A stretch of 43,038 nt of DNA from Gammaproteobacteria bacterium (lineage in GTDB: Bacteria; Pseudomonadota; Gammaproteobacteria; Pseudomonadales; Azotimanducaceae). Below the pieces are notes generated by a model. It saw only the letters and a list, made by a program, of their open reading frames with translations. It made no database searches and was not told the origin of the DNA. Positions 23,388-31,261 of the stretch are shown here, one piece after another. Where the stretch lies: NCBI GenBank assembly GCA_020832085.1, contig JAFIFJ010000089.1, positions 1 through 43,038 on the forward strand, in the 5' to 3' direction. Each line of letters opens with the position of its first letter. The stretch's first letter is position 1. The translations under genes and the position numbers were made by a program.

Positions 23388-23933
23388 CTACCATCCCCCC
23401 GTGCCCGGCTCGCCCTTGAAGGGTCCGATCACTTCGTCGGTGATCCAGCCGCCGTAGAAGCCGCCGGCCTGGGCCCGGACCCGTTCACCCGCGACGAAGC
23501 ATTCGACCTTGCCGGGGTAGAAGGCATAGCAGCCCCGTATGGCAGCGGACTCCGGAAACGGTTCGAAGTAGGCCCAGGCTGCGCCGGATACACGCCCATC
23601 GGCGACCACCACGTCGAAGTAGGTGGCCGCACCTTTCCATTCGCAGAACGTACTGCCCGCGATGCGCAGCAGGTGCTCCGCGTTCACGTCCTCCGGTGGC
23701 AGGTAGAACGTCGGTGGACTGGCGGTCTCGAGAATGCGGATCGCATTCCGGCTGCGCGCGATCTCGACCCCATGAGCCCGCACCACCACCTCCCGGGCAT
23801 CGGGCACGATGGCGGGCGGGCGCGGGTAGTCCCAGACCGATTCCTGGCCCGGTCCGGCTGCATGAGCAAAGGGTGGGCGTTGCTGCCCGCGATGCTGCCA
23901 ACCCTTGCGGGCGCTTTCCAGATCATCGGTCAT
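23388..23933 (-). CDS. DUF427 domain-containing protein
   Basis: A 181-residue cytosolic protein with one DUF427 domain (about residues 40-150). Family marks are the REVVVRAHGVEIARSRNAIR start, FYLPPEDVNAEHL, STFCEWKGAATYFDV and AAWAYFEPFP. DUF427 is a small beta-rich fold of unknown biochemical role. Its start overlaps the macro-domain gene stop by ATGA, so the two are translationally coupled, hinting at a shared nucleotide- or ADP-ribose-related task (inference). The N-terminal ~35 residues are polar and probably disordered. Confidence 0.87.
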   Translation of the reverse strand: MTDDLESARKGWQHRGQQRPPFAHAAGPGQESVWDYPRPPAIVPDAREVVVRAHGVEIARSRNAIRILETASPPTFYLPPEDVNAEHLLRIAGSTFCEWKGAATYFDVVVADGRVSGAAWAYFEPFPESAAIRGCYAFYPGKVECFVAGERVRAQAGGFYGGWITDEVIGPFKGEPGTGGW

Positions 23934-24496
23934 GTGGCGTTGTCCTCACCTGCGATGTCGTTGAGCACCCATGTGTGAAGTTCCAGATCCGCTGCATCGA
24001 AGAGCACGAAGCGAATGTGGCGGACGGATTTCAGGCTCCGCGCTCGCGCCAGCAGCGTGCGGAATGCCACCTTGGCAGCCTCTGCCATGGGATAGCCGAA
24101 AATGCCGGTGGACAATGCGGGAAATGCGACCGCGCGCAGGTCATGGGCCTCAGCGAGGTCGAGGGCATTCCGGTAGCAGGCGGCCAGCAGTTCCGCCTCG
24201 GGCCCGTCGTGGCCGTAGACCGGTCCGAGACAGTGGATGACGTAGCGATTGGGCAGCCCGTGGGCGCCGGAAATGACCGCCTCGCCGGGCCGGATCGGCG
24301 CCATGGCAGCGCATTCCTGGGTCAGGGCGGGCCCGGCGGCGCGATGGATGGCCCCCGCCACGCCGCCGCCGGACTGCAGCTGGGCATTGGCGGCGTTCAC
24401 CACGGCATCCATGTCCGGTTGGCGGGCGATATCGCCCTTCACGCACTCAATGCTGACGCCGTTGCGGCTGACCGCAGTCGCTGATGCGTCTGTCAT
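23930..24496 (-). CDS. Macro-domain O-acetyl-ADP-ribose deacetylase (YmdB-like)
   Basis: A single macro domain of 188 residues that binds ADP-ribose; YmdB-class members remove acetyl from O-acetyl-ADP-ribose or ADP-ribose from proteins. From the ATG at 24496 the signature is G21-D22-I23, then VVNAANAQLQSGGGVAGAIH, with N34/N37 and the glycine-rich loop from G43. AVAFPALSTGIFGYPMAEAA is the second ligand loop. GAGG precedes the twin ATGs at 24499/24496; a longer start at 24520 lacks support. It is the first gene of a pair with DUF427 and divergent from L-asparaginase. Confidence 0.9.
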   Translation of the reverse strand: MTDASATAVSRNGVSIECVKGDIARQPDMDAVVNAANAQLQSGGGVAGAIHRAAGPALTQECAAMAPIRPGEAVISGAHGLPNRYVIHCLGPVYGHDGPEAELLAACYRNALDLAEAHDLRAVAFPALSTGIFGYPMAEAAKVAFRTLLARARSLKSVRHIRFVLFDAADLELHTWVLNDIAGEDNAT

Positions 24497-24602
24497 CATC
24501 GAGCCTCGTCTGGTACCCATGTCTGAAGTGATTCAGAGTGATGACCAGACCGGGCAGGGTCAAGACGGGTATGCAGACGCGGGTCTGATTGGAGGCGTGG
24601 TC

Positions 24603-25643
24603 ATGAGAAGCGCGGTGCTGGGAATGCTCCTGTCTCTGGCGATGGCCTATGGCGCAGCGGACACGCGTCCGGTCTGCCAGCTCATTGCCACCGGGGGCAC
24701 CATCGCCATGCGCCCGGCCGAGGAGGGCGGCGCGCCGGTGCCTGCAGATTCGGGTGAGGCCCTGTTGGCGGCCGTGCCGGAGTTGGCAGCGCTGGCAGAC
24801 ATGGAGGTGCTCAATCTCTACAACGTGCCCTCGCCGCACATGGACCCGGCGCGTTGGGTCGGGCTGCACGAGGCCGTCACGGCCGCGCTCGATCGCGACG
24901 ACGTTGCCGGTGTCATCGTCACCCACGGCACCGACGTGCTGGAGGAGACCGCCTGGTTTCTGGACCTGACCGTGAAGTCCGAGAAGCCGGTGGTGCTCAC
25001 GGGAGCCATGCGTGACGCCGCGAGCCGGGACTTCGATGGGCCGCATAACCTGCTCGCGGCCGCCAAGGTCTGTGTTTCGAAGGCGTCCCGCGGGCGGGGG
25101 ACCATGCTGGTCATGGACAATCTGATTCACGCCGGACGGGAGGTGCGCAAGGGCCATACGTCCCGTGGTGATTTCAACTCTGGGGAAGCCGGTGCGTTGG
25201 GCGAAGTGCGGACCGTCGGGCCGGTCTTCTGGCGGCGACCGGAACGACGGCAAGACCCTATGCCGATCGTCATTCCCGAACTGCCCAGGGTCGACATTGT
25301 CGCCATGTATCCTGGCGCAGATGGCACCGGCATCGAAGCCGCGGTGGCGGCAGGTGCGGAGGGTATCGTCATAGCAGCCCTCGGTCTCGGGAACGTCAAT
25401 CCGGCCATGGCCCGGGCCATCGAGGCAGCGATCGAGGCAGGCGTGGTGGTCATGATCAGCAGCCGGGTGGCTGACGGGAGTGTGGCTCCGGTGTATGGCT
25501 ACGACGGCGGAGGCGCCAGCCTGCAATCGGCAGGTGCCGTTTTCGCGTGGGACCTGTCACCTCAGAAGGTACGGATCGCTCTGATGCTGATCCTGCAGTA
25601 CACGGAAGGTCGGGAGGGCGTGCAGGTGTTCTCTCCTCACTGA
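24603..25643 (+). CDS. ansB: Periplasmic L-asparaginase (type II)
   Basis: Hydrolyses L-asparagine to aspartate and ammonia. The 346-residue product has a Sec signal peptide (MRSAVLGMLLSLAMAYGA), placing it in the periplasm as for type II enzymes. The first catalytic motif is ATGGTIA with T33; the second is THGTD with T110/D111; K183 in REVRKGHTSRGDF completes the set. The start has GGAGG 8 bases upstream. LTGAMRDAASRDFDGPHNLL is the usual subunit-interface region. It stands alone and is followed by a strong hairpin at 25670-25693. Confidence 0.93.
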   Translation: MRSAVLGMLLSLAMAYGAADTRPVCQLIATGGTIAMRPAEEGGAPVPADSGEALLAAVPELAALADMEVLNLYNVPSPHMDPARWVGLHEAVTAALDRDDVAGVIVTHGTDVLEETAWFLDLTVKSEKPVVLTGAMRDAASRDFDGPHNLLAAAKVCVSKASRGRGTMLVMDNLIHAGREVRKGHTSRGDFNSGEAGALGEVRTVGPVFWRRPERRQDPMPIVIPELPRVDIVAMYPGADGTGIEAAVAAGAEGIVIAALGLGNVNPAMARAIEAAIEAGVVVMISSRVADGSVAPVYGYDGGGASLQSAGAVFAWDLSPQKVRIALMLILQYTEGREGVQVFSPH

Positions 25644-25669
25644 ACTGACACCGACACTACATTGTTGCA

Positions 25670-25693
25670 AACGCGCGCCCGCAGGCGCGCGTT
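25670..25693. terminator. Hairpin between convergent genes
   Basis: AACGCGCGCC (25670-25679) and GGCGCGCGTT (25684-25693) form a perfect 10-bp stem with a CGCA loop. It lies between the ends of L-asparaginase (plus) and the NTF2-like gene (minus), the right place for a bidirectional terminator. Neither side has a good U-tract, so efficiency is uncertain. Confidence 0.6.
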
Positions 25694-25713
25694 CAAGCAA
25701 GTGGGCTGCAACC

Positions 25714-26130
25714 TCAGGCCTTGGTTTCCTCGGCGTTCATGATCGAGTAGACCCGCGCCTTGAAGTACCAGCGACCCCCGGTCTTGACGTAGGTGTCCTG
25801 ATAGAGGCCGGTGATGTTGCGGCGCACGCCGTCCTTCTGGTGCAGGAACTCCTGCTGGTACCAGGTGCCGGTGGCGTTATTGCCGTCGACGATGATGGGG
25901 CCGGCAGAAGCGAAGAAGCCGACGAAGGAGAAGTTGCTCATGGCACCTTCCCAGGCTGCGCGGATGTTCTTGCGGCCCTCGACGGCACTGCCGCCGGGCA
26001 AGGTCCAGCTGCCGTCCTCGGCCCAGTTTGCGCCCCAGGCATCACCATCGTGACGCATGACGGCATCGTTGTAGGACTCCACCAGTTCACGGATGGCAAG
26101 GCGGTCTTCGACGGGTCCACTGCTGATCAT
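25714..26130 (-). CDS. NTF2-like / SnoaL-like domain protein
   Basis: A 138-residue cone-fold protein of the NTF2/SnoaL superfamily. The start has GGAGAG 6 bases upstream; the longer frame has no support. Typical features are the first helix [26 protein letters not shown], the following WTLPGG and the strand [13 protein letters not shown]. Members include dehydratases, isomerases, ring-hydroxylating dioxygenase beta subunits and ligand-binding proteins, so activity cannot be fixed. It lies 106 bases downstream of the molybdenum hydroxylase large subunit on the same strand and may belong to that operon. Confidence 0.8.
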   Translation of the reverse strand: MISSGPVEDRLAIRELVESYNDAVMRHDGDAWGANWAEDGSWTLPGGSAVEGRKNIRAAWEGAMSNFSFVGFFASAGPIIVDGNNATGTWYQQEFLHQKDGVRRNITGLYQDTYVKTGGRWYFKARVYSIMNAEETKA

Positions 26131-26236
26131 TGCTACTCTCCTGCAGGCATGAAGGTGAGCAGGGTAACCTGATCCTTGCCGGCTTCCCAGTCTCTCCGAA
26201 GCCGACATGGCTGCCGGCACTCTCGAGGTGCGCGCT

Positions 26237-28453
26237 TCAGGCGAGTCGCAGCGGCATGGTCCGCAGGCGCTGGCCGGTGGCGGCGAAGACGGCGTTGGCC
26301 ACGGCCGGGGCGATGGGCGGCAGGCCCGGTTCGCCAACCCCCGATGGCGGAGCGTCCTGATTGACGAAATACACTTCGATGACCGGCGTTTCGTCCATGC
26401 GCAGCAGATCGTAGTCGTGGAAGTTGGATTGCCTGATGCCACCGTCCTCCAGGGTGACCTTGCTCTTCAATGCGGCCGTGAGGCCGAAGACGATGGAGCC
26501 TTCCATCTGGGCGCGGACGATGTCCGGATTGATCACCAGGCCGCAGTCGATGGCGCAGACGACGCGATGGACCCGGATGCGCCCGTTGTCCACGGACACC
26601 TCGGCGATCTCGGTGACCACGCTGCCGAAGGACTCGTGCACGGCAATGCCCTGGCTGCGGCCGTCGTCGGGGTGTCCCCAGTTGGCCTTCTCCGCCGCCA
26701 GCTGCAGCGTGGCCAGATGACGGGGATGAGCGGCAAGACGTTCGAGGCGGAAGGTCAGCGGGTCGGCGCCGGCAGCGTGGGCCACCTCGTCGACGAAGCT
26801 CTCCACCACGAAGGCGTTCTGGGAATGACCGACGGAACGCCAGAAGCCAATGGGCACGCCGGGGTCGTGCAGGATGGATTCCACCCTGACATGGTCGATG
26901 GCATAGGGCAGATCTGCTGCACCTTCCGTGCTGGAACTGTCGCGGCCGCGGATCACGGCGCCGCCGGCACGTCCCAATACGTTGGTTACGCCGCCCGGCA
27001 CCCAGGTGGGCATGAGTGCGCCGAGGAAGTCCGGGACCAGGGTGCCGATGATGCTGGGCCCCACGAGGCGGTGTTCCCAGCCTGTGACTGCGCCATTGTC
27101 GTCCAGGGTGGCGCGCAGGCGGTTGCAGGTGGCAGGACGGTAGAAGTCGTGGCGCATGTCGTCCTCCCGGGACCACACCACTTTCACCGGCCGGCCGGCG
27201 AGCCGGGCCACTTCCACCGCCTCGGCGGCATAGTCGGGAATGCCGCGGCGACCGAAGCCGCCGCCCATGAGGGTGGAATGCACCCGGACCCGGTCCCGAG
27301 GCAGCTTCGCAGCCTCCGCCGCCACGGCCTGGACGATGTCCGGACCCTGGGTGGGCACCCAGACGTCACAGACGCCGTCGTGCAGCCAGGCGGTGCAGTT
27401 CATGGGTTCCATGGTGGCGTGGGCGAGATGGGGGATGACGTATTCGGCGTCGATCACCCGGTGGGCTCGCTCGGCGGCGCGGGCGAAATTGCCGTCGTTA
27501 CGGGCGCTGCGGCCCTTCTGTTCATCCAGCGCCCGGCGCTGGGCGGCCTCGATGGCGGCACTGTCGAGGCCTTTCAGCGGGCCATCGGACCAGCGTGCCA
27601 CGACCTTGCCGGCAGCTTGGCGGGCGGGCCAGTAGCCGTCGGCGATCACGGCCACACCGGTGCTGACGGCGATGACGTCGATGACGCCGGGGATCCTGCG
27701 TGCCTCCCCGGCGTCGAATCCCTCAAGTTCGGCGCCGAAGCGTGGCGACCGGACCACCACGGCCGTGGCCAGGTTCGGCAGTTCCTGGCCATTGAGTCCC
27801 ACGTCGATGCCGAAGACCGCCCCTCCCGTGCTCTTGGTGACCCGGTCGGTGCGGGGGACGGACTGGCCGATCCACCGGAACTCCGAGGCGGGCTTGAGAG
27901 CGGGATGCTTCGGGACGCTCTGGCGGGCGGCAGCCTCGGCCAGTTCGCCGAAGCGGGCGCTGTTGCCGCTGCTGCGGTGATGGACCGCACCGTCTTCGAG
28001 CTCCAGTTCAGCCCTGGGCACGGACCAGCGCTCTGCCGCTGCAGCCAGGAGCATGTCCCGGGCGGCGGCGCCGGTCTGGCGCAGGGGCTGGTAGCGATTG
28101 GCAATGCTGGTGCTGCCGCCGGTGATCTGGATGGGATCCTGGAAGCGGGGGTGCACCGGGGCAAGATGAACGTGAATGCGGGCAGGATCGAGGTTCAGCT
28201 CCTCGCCCACCAGGGTCGGCAGCGAGGTGATGACACCCTGGCCCATTTCGGTCTTGTCGAGCTGGAAGATCACCCGGTCATCGGGCGTGATCTGCAGCCA
28301 GGCATCCGGACTCAAATCACCGTCAGCGCCGATGGGTGGCGCGCTGGCGCAACCAGAGAGATTGACGCCGACGATCAGACCACCGCCGGCGACGGCCGAG
28401 GTCTTGAGCAGGCTGCGGCGGGTGAGGGCGGGGCCGAGCTTGTCGGTGCTCAT
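26237..28453 (-). CDS. Molybdopterin-binding subunit of an IorAB-type hydroxylase
   Basis: The large subunit (738 residues) of a xanthine-oxidase-family molybdenum hydroxylase, of the isoquinoline 1-oxidoreductase beta type. It starts with a twin-arginine signal ([19 protein letters not shown]) ending in a lipobox-like LSGC, so the complex is exported folded. Molybdopterin-binding segments include [29 protein letters not shown] and [18 protein letters not shown]. The catalytic glutamate lies in [17 protein letters not shown] near the C-terminus. Known relatives oxidise N-heteroaromatics or aldehydes. It overlaps the iron-sulfur subunit by ATGA. No FAD subunit or maturation chaperone is nearby; electrons would pass to a cytochrome as in the Ior type. 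Confidence 0.9.
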   Translation of the reverse strand: MSTDKLGPALTRRSLLKTSAVAGGGLIVGVNLSGCASAPPIGADGDLSPDAWLQITPDDRVIFQLDKTEMGQGVITSLPTLVGEELNLDPARIHVHLAPVHPRFQDPIQITGGSTSIANRYQPLRQTGAAARDMLLAAAAERWSVPRAELELEDGAVHHRSSGNSARFGELAEAAARQSVPKHPALKPASEFRWIGQSVPRTDRVTKSTGGAVFGIDVGLNGQELPNLATAVVVRSPRFGAELEGFDAGEARRIPGVIDVIAVSTGVAVIADGYWPARQAAGKVVARWSDGPLKGLDSAAIEAAQRRALDEQKGRSARNDGNFARAAERAHRVIDAEYVIPHLAHATMEPMNCTAWLHDGVCDVWVPTQGPDIVQAVAAEAAKLPRDRVRVHSTLMGGGFGRRGIPDYAAEAVEVARLAGRPVKVVWSREDDMRHDFYRPATCNRLRATLDDNGAVTGWEHRLVGPSIIGTLVPDFLGALMPTWVPGGVTNVLGRAGGAVIRGRDSSSTEGAADLPYAIDHVRVESILHDPGVPIGFWRSVGHSQNAFVVESFVDEVAHAAGADPLTFRLERLAAHPRHLATLQLAAEKANWGHPDDGRSQGIAVHESFGSVVTEIAEVSVDNGRIRVHRVVCAIDCGLVINPDIVRAQMEGSIVFGLTAALKSKVTLEDGGIRQSNFHDYDLLRMDETPVIEVYFVNQDAPPSGVGEPGLPPIAPAVANAVFAATGQRLRTMPLRLA

Positions 28454-28986
28454 GCGCGCAGGCCTCCCACCGGGGCAATGGCGACGTTGGGATCGAAGCT
28501 CTGTACCACCGTTTCTCCACCGCGCTTGAGTTCAGCGGCGCGCCGGACGGCGGCGCGAATGCGGGGATAGGTGCCGCAGCGGCAGAGATTGCCGGAAAGG
28601 GCGCTGTCGATCTCGGCGTCGCTGGGATCGTCGTTGGCGTCGATCAGGGCCGCGGCCGCCATGATCTGGCCCGACTCGCAGTAGCCGCAATGGGCCACGC
28701 TGCCTTCGATCCAGGCCTGCTGAGCCGGGTGCAGATCGCTGATGGCCGGGCCGGCGCCGAGGCCTTCGATGGTGGTGAGGCGGCGGCCGGCGGCAGCGGC
28801 CAGCGGGATGGCGCAGCTGCGGATGGGCTGACCGTCCAGGTGAATGGTGCAGGCGCCACACAGGCCCATGCCGCAGCCGAATTTGGTGCCGGGAAGACCG
28901 AGGCCGTCCCGGATCACCCATAGCAGCGGGGTATCGGCGGGCATGTCGACCCGGCGCGCGACGCCGTTGAGTTCGAACTCGACCAT
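28450..28986 (-). CDS. [2Fe-2S] subunit of an IorAB-type molybdenum hydroxylase
   Basis: The small electron-transfer subunit (178 residues), with an N-terminal plant-ferredoxin-type cluster (C38, C43, C46, C58 in CGMGLCGACTIHL...C) and a C-terminal helical cluster domain (C100, C103, C135, C137; CGYCESGQIM and CRC). All eight ligands are present. AGGAGA lies 8 bases before the ATG. It has no signal peptide and would travel with the Tat-bearing large subunit. It is the first gene of the pair and divergent from the rhomboid gene. The ~25-residue C-terminal tail is longer than the minimal family form. Confidence 0.92.
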   Translation of the reverse strand: MVEFELNGVARRVDMPADTPLLWVIRDGLGLPGTKFGCGMGLCGACTIHLDGQPIRSCAIPLAAAAGRRLTTIEGLGAGPAISDLHPAQQAWIEGSVAHCGYCESGQIMAAAALIDANDDPSDAEIDSALSGNLCRCGTYPRIRAAVRRAAELKRGGETVVQSFDPNVAIAPVGGLRA

Positions 28987-29133
28987 GAATCGTTCTCCTG
29001 CACGTGCCCGTTGGCGGATTCTAGCGAAAAGGATGAGCGTCCGCGCGCCGCAGGCCCCTGCCGTGGGGCGCGCGCAGTGTGGGCTTCCGCAGTTCGCGGG
29101 GTGGCTTCGGTAGTGCACAATGCCGCGTTGTTG

Positions 29134-30036
29134 ATGGTTGTGGAGTTCACGTTGCACGTTGCCCTGGAAGTGAATGCCGAGGTGGATCTGCGGCCGTTGT
29201 CGGCGTGGCTCAGCGCGCGAGGGGTACCGCACCGGATCTTCGAGGTGTCAGGCCGGCTGCGGCTGGAAGTGCCGGACGAGCGCTTTCAGCCCCTCGTGGA
29301 CGAGGGCTGGGAGGCCCAGAACCGGGGCGAGCTGCCCGCTGCGGTGGTGGCCTCCAGCGTTGGCGGTGTGGCCGATGGGCTGCTGGCGCTTGCCCAGCGC
29401 AATCCCCTGTGCATCTTTCTGGTCATCATCACCCTGCTCTGCTATCCGGCCACATCGTCGCTGCCGGAGTCCCTGAGCCTCATGCTGCGGGCCATGCTGA
29501 TCGTCCCCACCGAGCAGGTGGGCGACTTCATCCAGTTCACGACCCTGGAGGCTTCCCTGCGCGCCGGCCAGTTCTGGCGCCTGTGGACGCCGGCGCTGCT
29601 GCACTTCTCGGTGCTGCATCTGGCCTTCAATCTGCTGTGGCTGTGGGAATTCGGTCGCCGCATCGAGGACGCCCAGGGGCGGGGGCGCCTGCTGGAGACC
29701 GTGCTGCTGCTGGCGCCGGTGGCCAACGTCGCCCAGTGGCTGGTGGGCGACGGGCCCATGTTCGGCGGCCTCTCGGGCGTGGTCTACGGGCTGCTCGGCT
29801 ATCTGATCGTGGCCGGGCGCGTGACCGGTGATTCGCGTCTGATGCTGCCGCCCGCGCTGGTGGTGATCCTGCTGGTGTTCCTGGTGCTGTTCTCGACGGG
29901 GGTCACCTCGGCCTTCGGCCTGCACATCGCCAATGCCGCCCACTGGGGCGGTTTCATCGCCGGCGTGACCTGGGGTCTGCTGCGGGTCCGGAGTGTCCGG
30001 CCGACGCCGGGCGGCGGGCCGGACTGGCAGGCGTGA
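29134..30036 (+). CDS. Rhomboid-family intramembrane serine protease
   Basis: A 300-residue membrane protein. The first ~85 residues form a soluble domain like the GlpG N-domain; a membrane helix follows (LCIFLVIITLLCYPATS), and then the rhomboid core. Catalytic S214 lies in GLSGVVYG and H270 in AHWGGFIAG; HFSVLHLAFNLLWLWEFG supplies the oxyanion-region His and Asn. The set is complete, so it should be active on membrane substrates. The start is uncertain because no ribosome-binding site stands out; GTG codons at 29113 and 29140 are alternatives. Confidence 0.88.
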   Translation: MVVEFTLHVALEVNAEVDLRPLSAWLSARGVPHRIFEVSGRLRLEVPDERFQPLVDEGWEAQNRGELPAAVVASSVGGVADGLLALAQRNPLCIFLVIITLLCYPATSSLPESLSLMLRAMLIVPTEQVGDFIQFTTLEASLRAGQFWRLWTPALLHFSVLHLAFNLLWLWEFGRRIEDAQGRGRLLETVLLLAPVANVAQWLVGDGPMFGGLSGVVYGLLGYLIVAGRVTGDSRLMLPPALVVILLVFLVLFSTGVTSAFGLHIANAAHWGGFIAGVTWGLLRVRSVRPTPGGGPDWQA

Positions 30037-30081
30037 TGCTATGATGTGGGACCTTGAAATCCGCGGAGTTCAGGCCCCGTC

Positions 30082-30375
30082 ATGACCGATACCCCACGGC
30101 GTCGCGCGCCGGAGAGTCAGCGCCCGAAGGACTTTGCCAGTGCCGTGGCCAGCCTCGATCGCGCCACCTACGAAAACCTGCGCCGGGCCCTGGAACTCGG
30201 CCGCTGGCCTGACGGCCGCACGCTTCAAGCGCGGCAGCGGGAGATCTGCATGGAGGCGGTGCTGAACTGGGAGGCGGTGCACCTGCCGCCGGAGCAGCGC
30301 ACCGGCTACATCGAGCCGAAGGCCTGCAGTGACGCCCCACTTCCCGACCGTATCCGTATCCTGGGGGAGGGGTGA
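30082..30375 (+). CDS. DUF1315 family protein (YeaC-like)
   Basis: A 97-residue protein matching the YeaC/DUF1315 family of gammaproteobacteria. Family marks are TYENLRRALELGRWPDG, the RQREICMEAVLNWEAVHLP helix and EQRTGYIEP. Function is unknown. A TATGAT at 30040-30045 might be its -10. Its stop overlaps the next start as GTGA, so it is coupled to the DUF2797 gene. Confidence 0.87.
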   Translation: MTDTPRRRAPESQRPKDFASAVASLDRATYENLRRALELGRWPDGRTLQARQREICMEAVLNWEAVHLPPEQRTGYIEPKACSDAPLPDRIRILGEG

Positions 30376-31214
30376 GCGGCCTGTCGCGTCTGGCGCTGGG
30401 CACCCTGGCGAAAATGCGCAGTGAGGCCGCAGCGCCGGTGGCCTATGCCATGCCGGTGGGTGATCTGGACGTGGCCATGAACCCGCTGCTCGGTCAGCGG
30501 GTGGCGCTGCGCTTCGAAGGCACCATTCTCTGCGTGGCCTGCGGTCGGCGGACGAACAAGAGCTTCAACCAGGGTTACTGCTATCCCTGCTTCAAGAATC
30601 TGGCGGCCTGCGATACCTGCATCATGAGCCCGGAGCGCTGCCACTTCCGCGAAGGTACCTGCCGGGAACCGGAGTGGGGCCTTAAGCACTGCATGACGGA
30701 CCACGTGGTGTATCTGGCCAACGGGACCGGACTCAAGGTGGGCATTACCCGCGCCGGTCAGGTGCCGACGCGATGGATCGATCAGGGCGCCGTGCAGGCG
30801 CTGCCGCTGGCCCGCACCGCGACGCGGCAGCAGGCCGGGCTGCTGGAGTCGGCCATGAAGGCCCACGTCAGCGACCGCACCCAGTGGCAGACCCTGCTGA
30901 AGGGCAACCCGGAGCCCATGGATCTGGCTGCTGCCAGGAGCGATCTGCTGGCACGCTGTGCCGCCGAGATCGCTCGGCTGCAGAGTGAGTTCGGCATCCA
31001 GGCCATCGTCCCGGCCGAGGATGCCGAGATGTGGTCCTTCGACTATCCGGTGCTGGAGTTTCCCGCCAAGGTGCGCTCGCTGGCGCTGGAGAAGCTCGGC
31101 GAAGTGGAAGGGGAGCTGCTGGGCATCAAAGGCCAGTACCTGATTCTCAGCTCCGGAGTCATCAACATCCGCAAGTACACCGGGCACGAGGTGGAGCTGC
31201 TCGCCGCCGTCTGA
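30372..31214 (+). CDS. DUF2797 protein: Cys-rich zinc-type domain plus GIY-YIG-like segment
   Basis: A 280-residue protein of the DUF2797 family, starting at a GTG preceded by GGGGGAGG. The middle holds nine cysteines (C54, C57, C70, C73, C80, C83, C90, C97, C107), several in CxxC pairs, suggesting one or two zinc sites. Right after comes HVVYLANGTGLKVGITR ... PTRW, which resembles the GIY-YIG nuclease pattern (aromatic strand, K-x-G-x-T, then Arg at R134). The nuclease link is my inference; the family has no assigned function that I know of. It is coupled to DUF1315 upstream and 47 bases before pepN. Confidence 0.85.
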   Translation: MSGLSRLALGTLAKMRSEAAAPVAYAMPVGDLDVAMNPLLGQRVALRFEGTILCVACGRRTNKSFNQGYCYPCFKNLAACDTCIMSPERCHFREGTCREPEWGLKHCMTDHVVYLANGTGLKVGITRAGQVPTRWIDQGAVQALPLARTATRQQAGLLESAMKAHVSDRTQWQTLLKGNPEPMDLAAARSDLLARCAAEIARLQSEFGIQAIVPAEDAEMWSFDYPVLEFPAKVRSLALEKLGEVEGELLGIKGQYLILSSGVINIRKYTGHEVELLAAV

Positions 31215-31261
31215 TCGCCTGCGCGACCCTCCCTCAGCCCACAACGCCACTGGAGACCGAC

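Noticed and set aside
26207..28570. 787-residue plus-strand open frame opposite the molybdenum hydroxylase
   Set aside because: It is antisense to a gene with all cofactor motifs intact and shows only Gly/His/Asp-rich low-complexity sequence.
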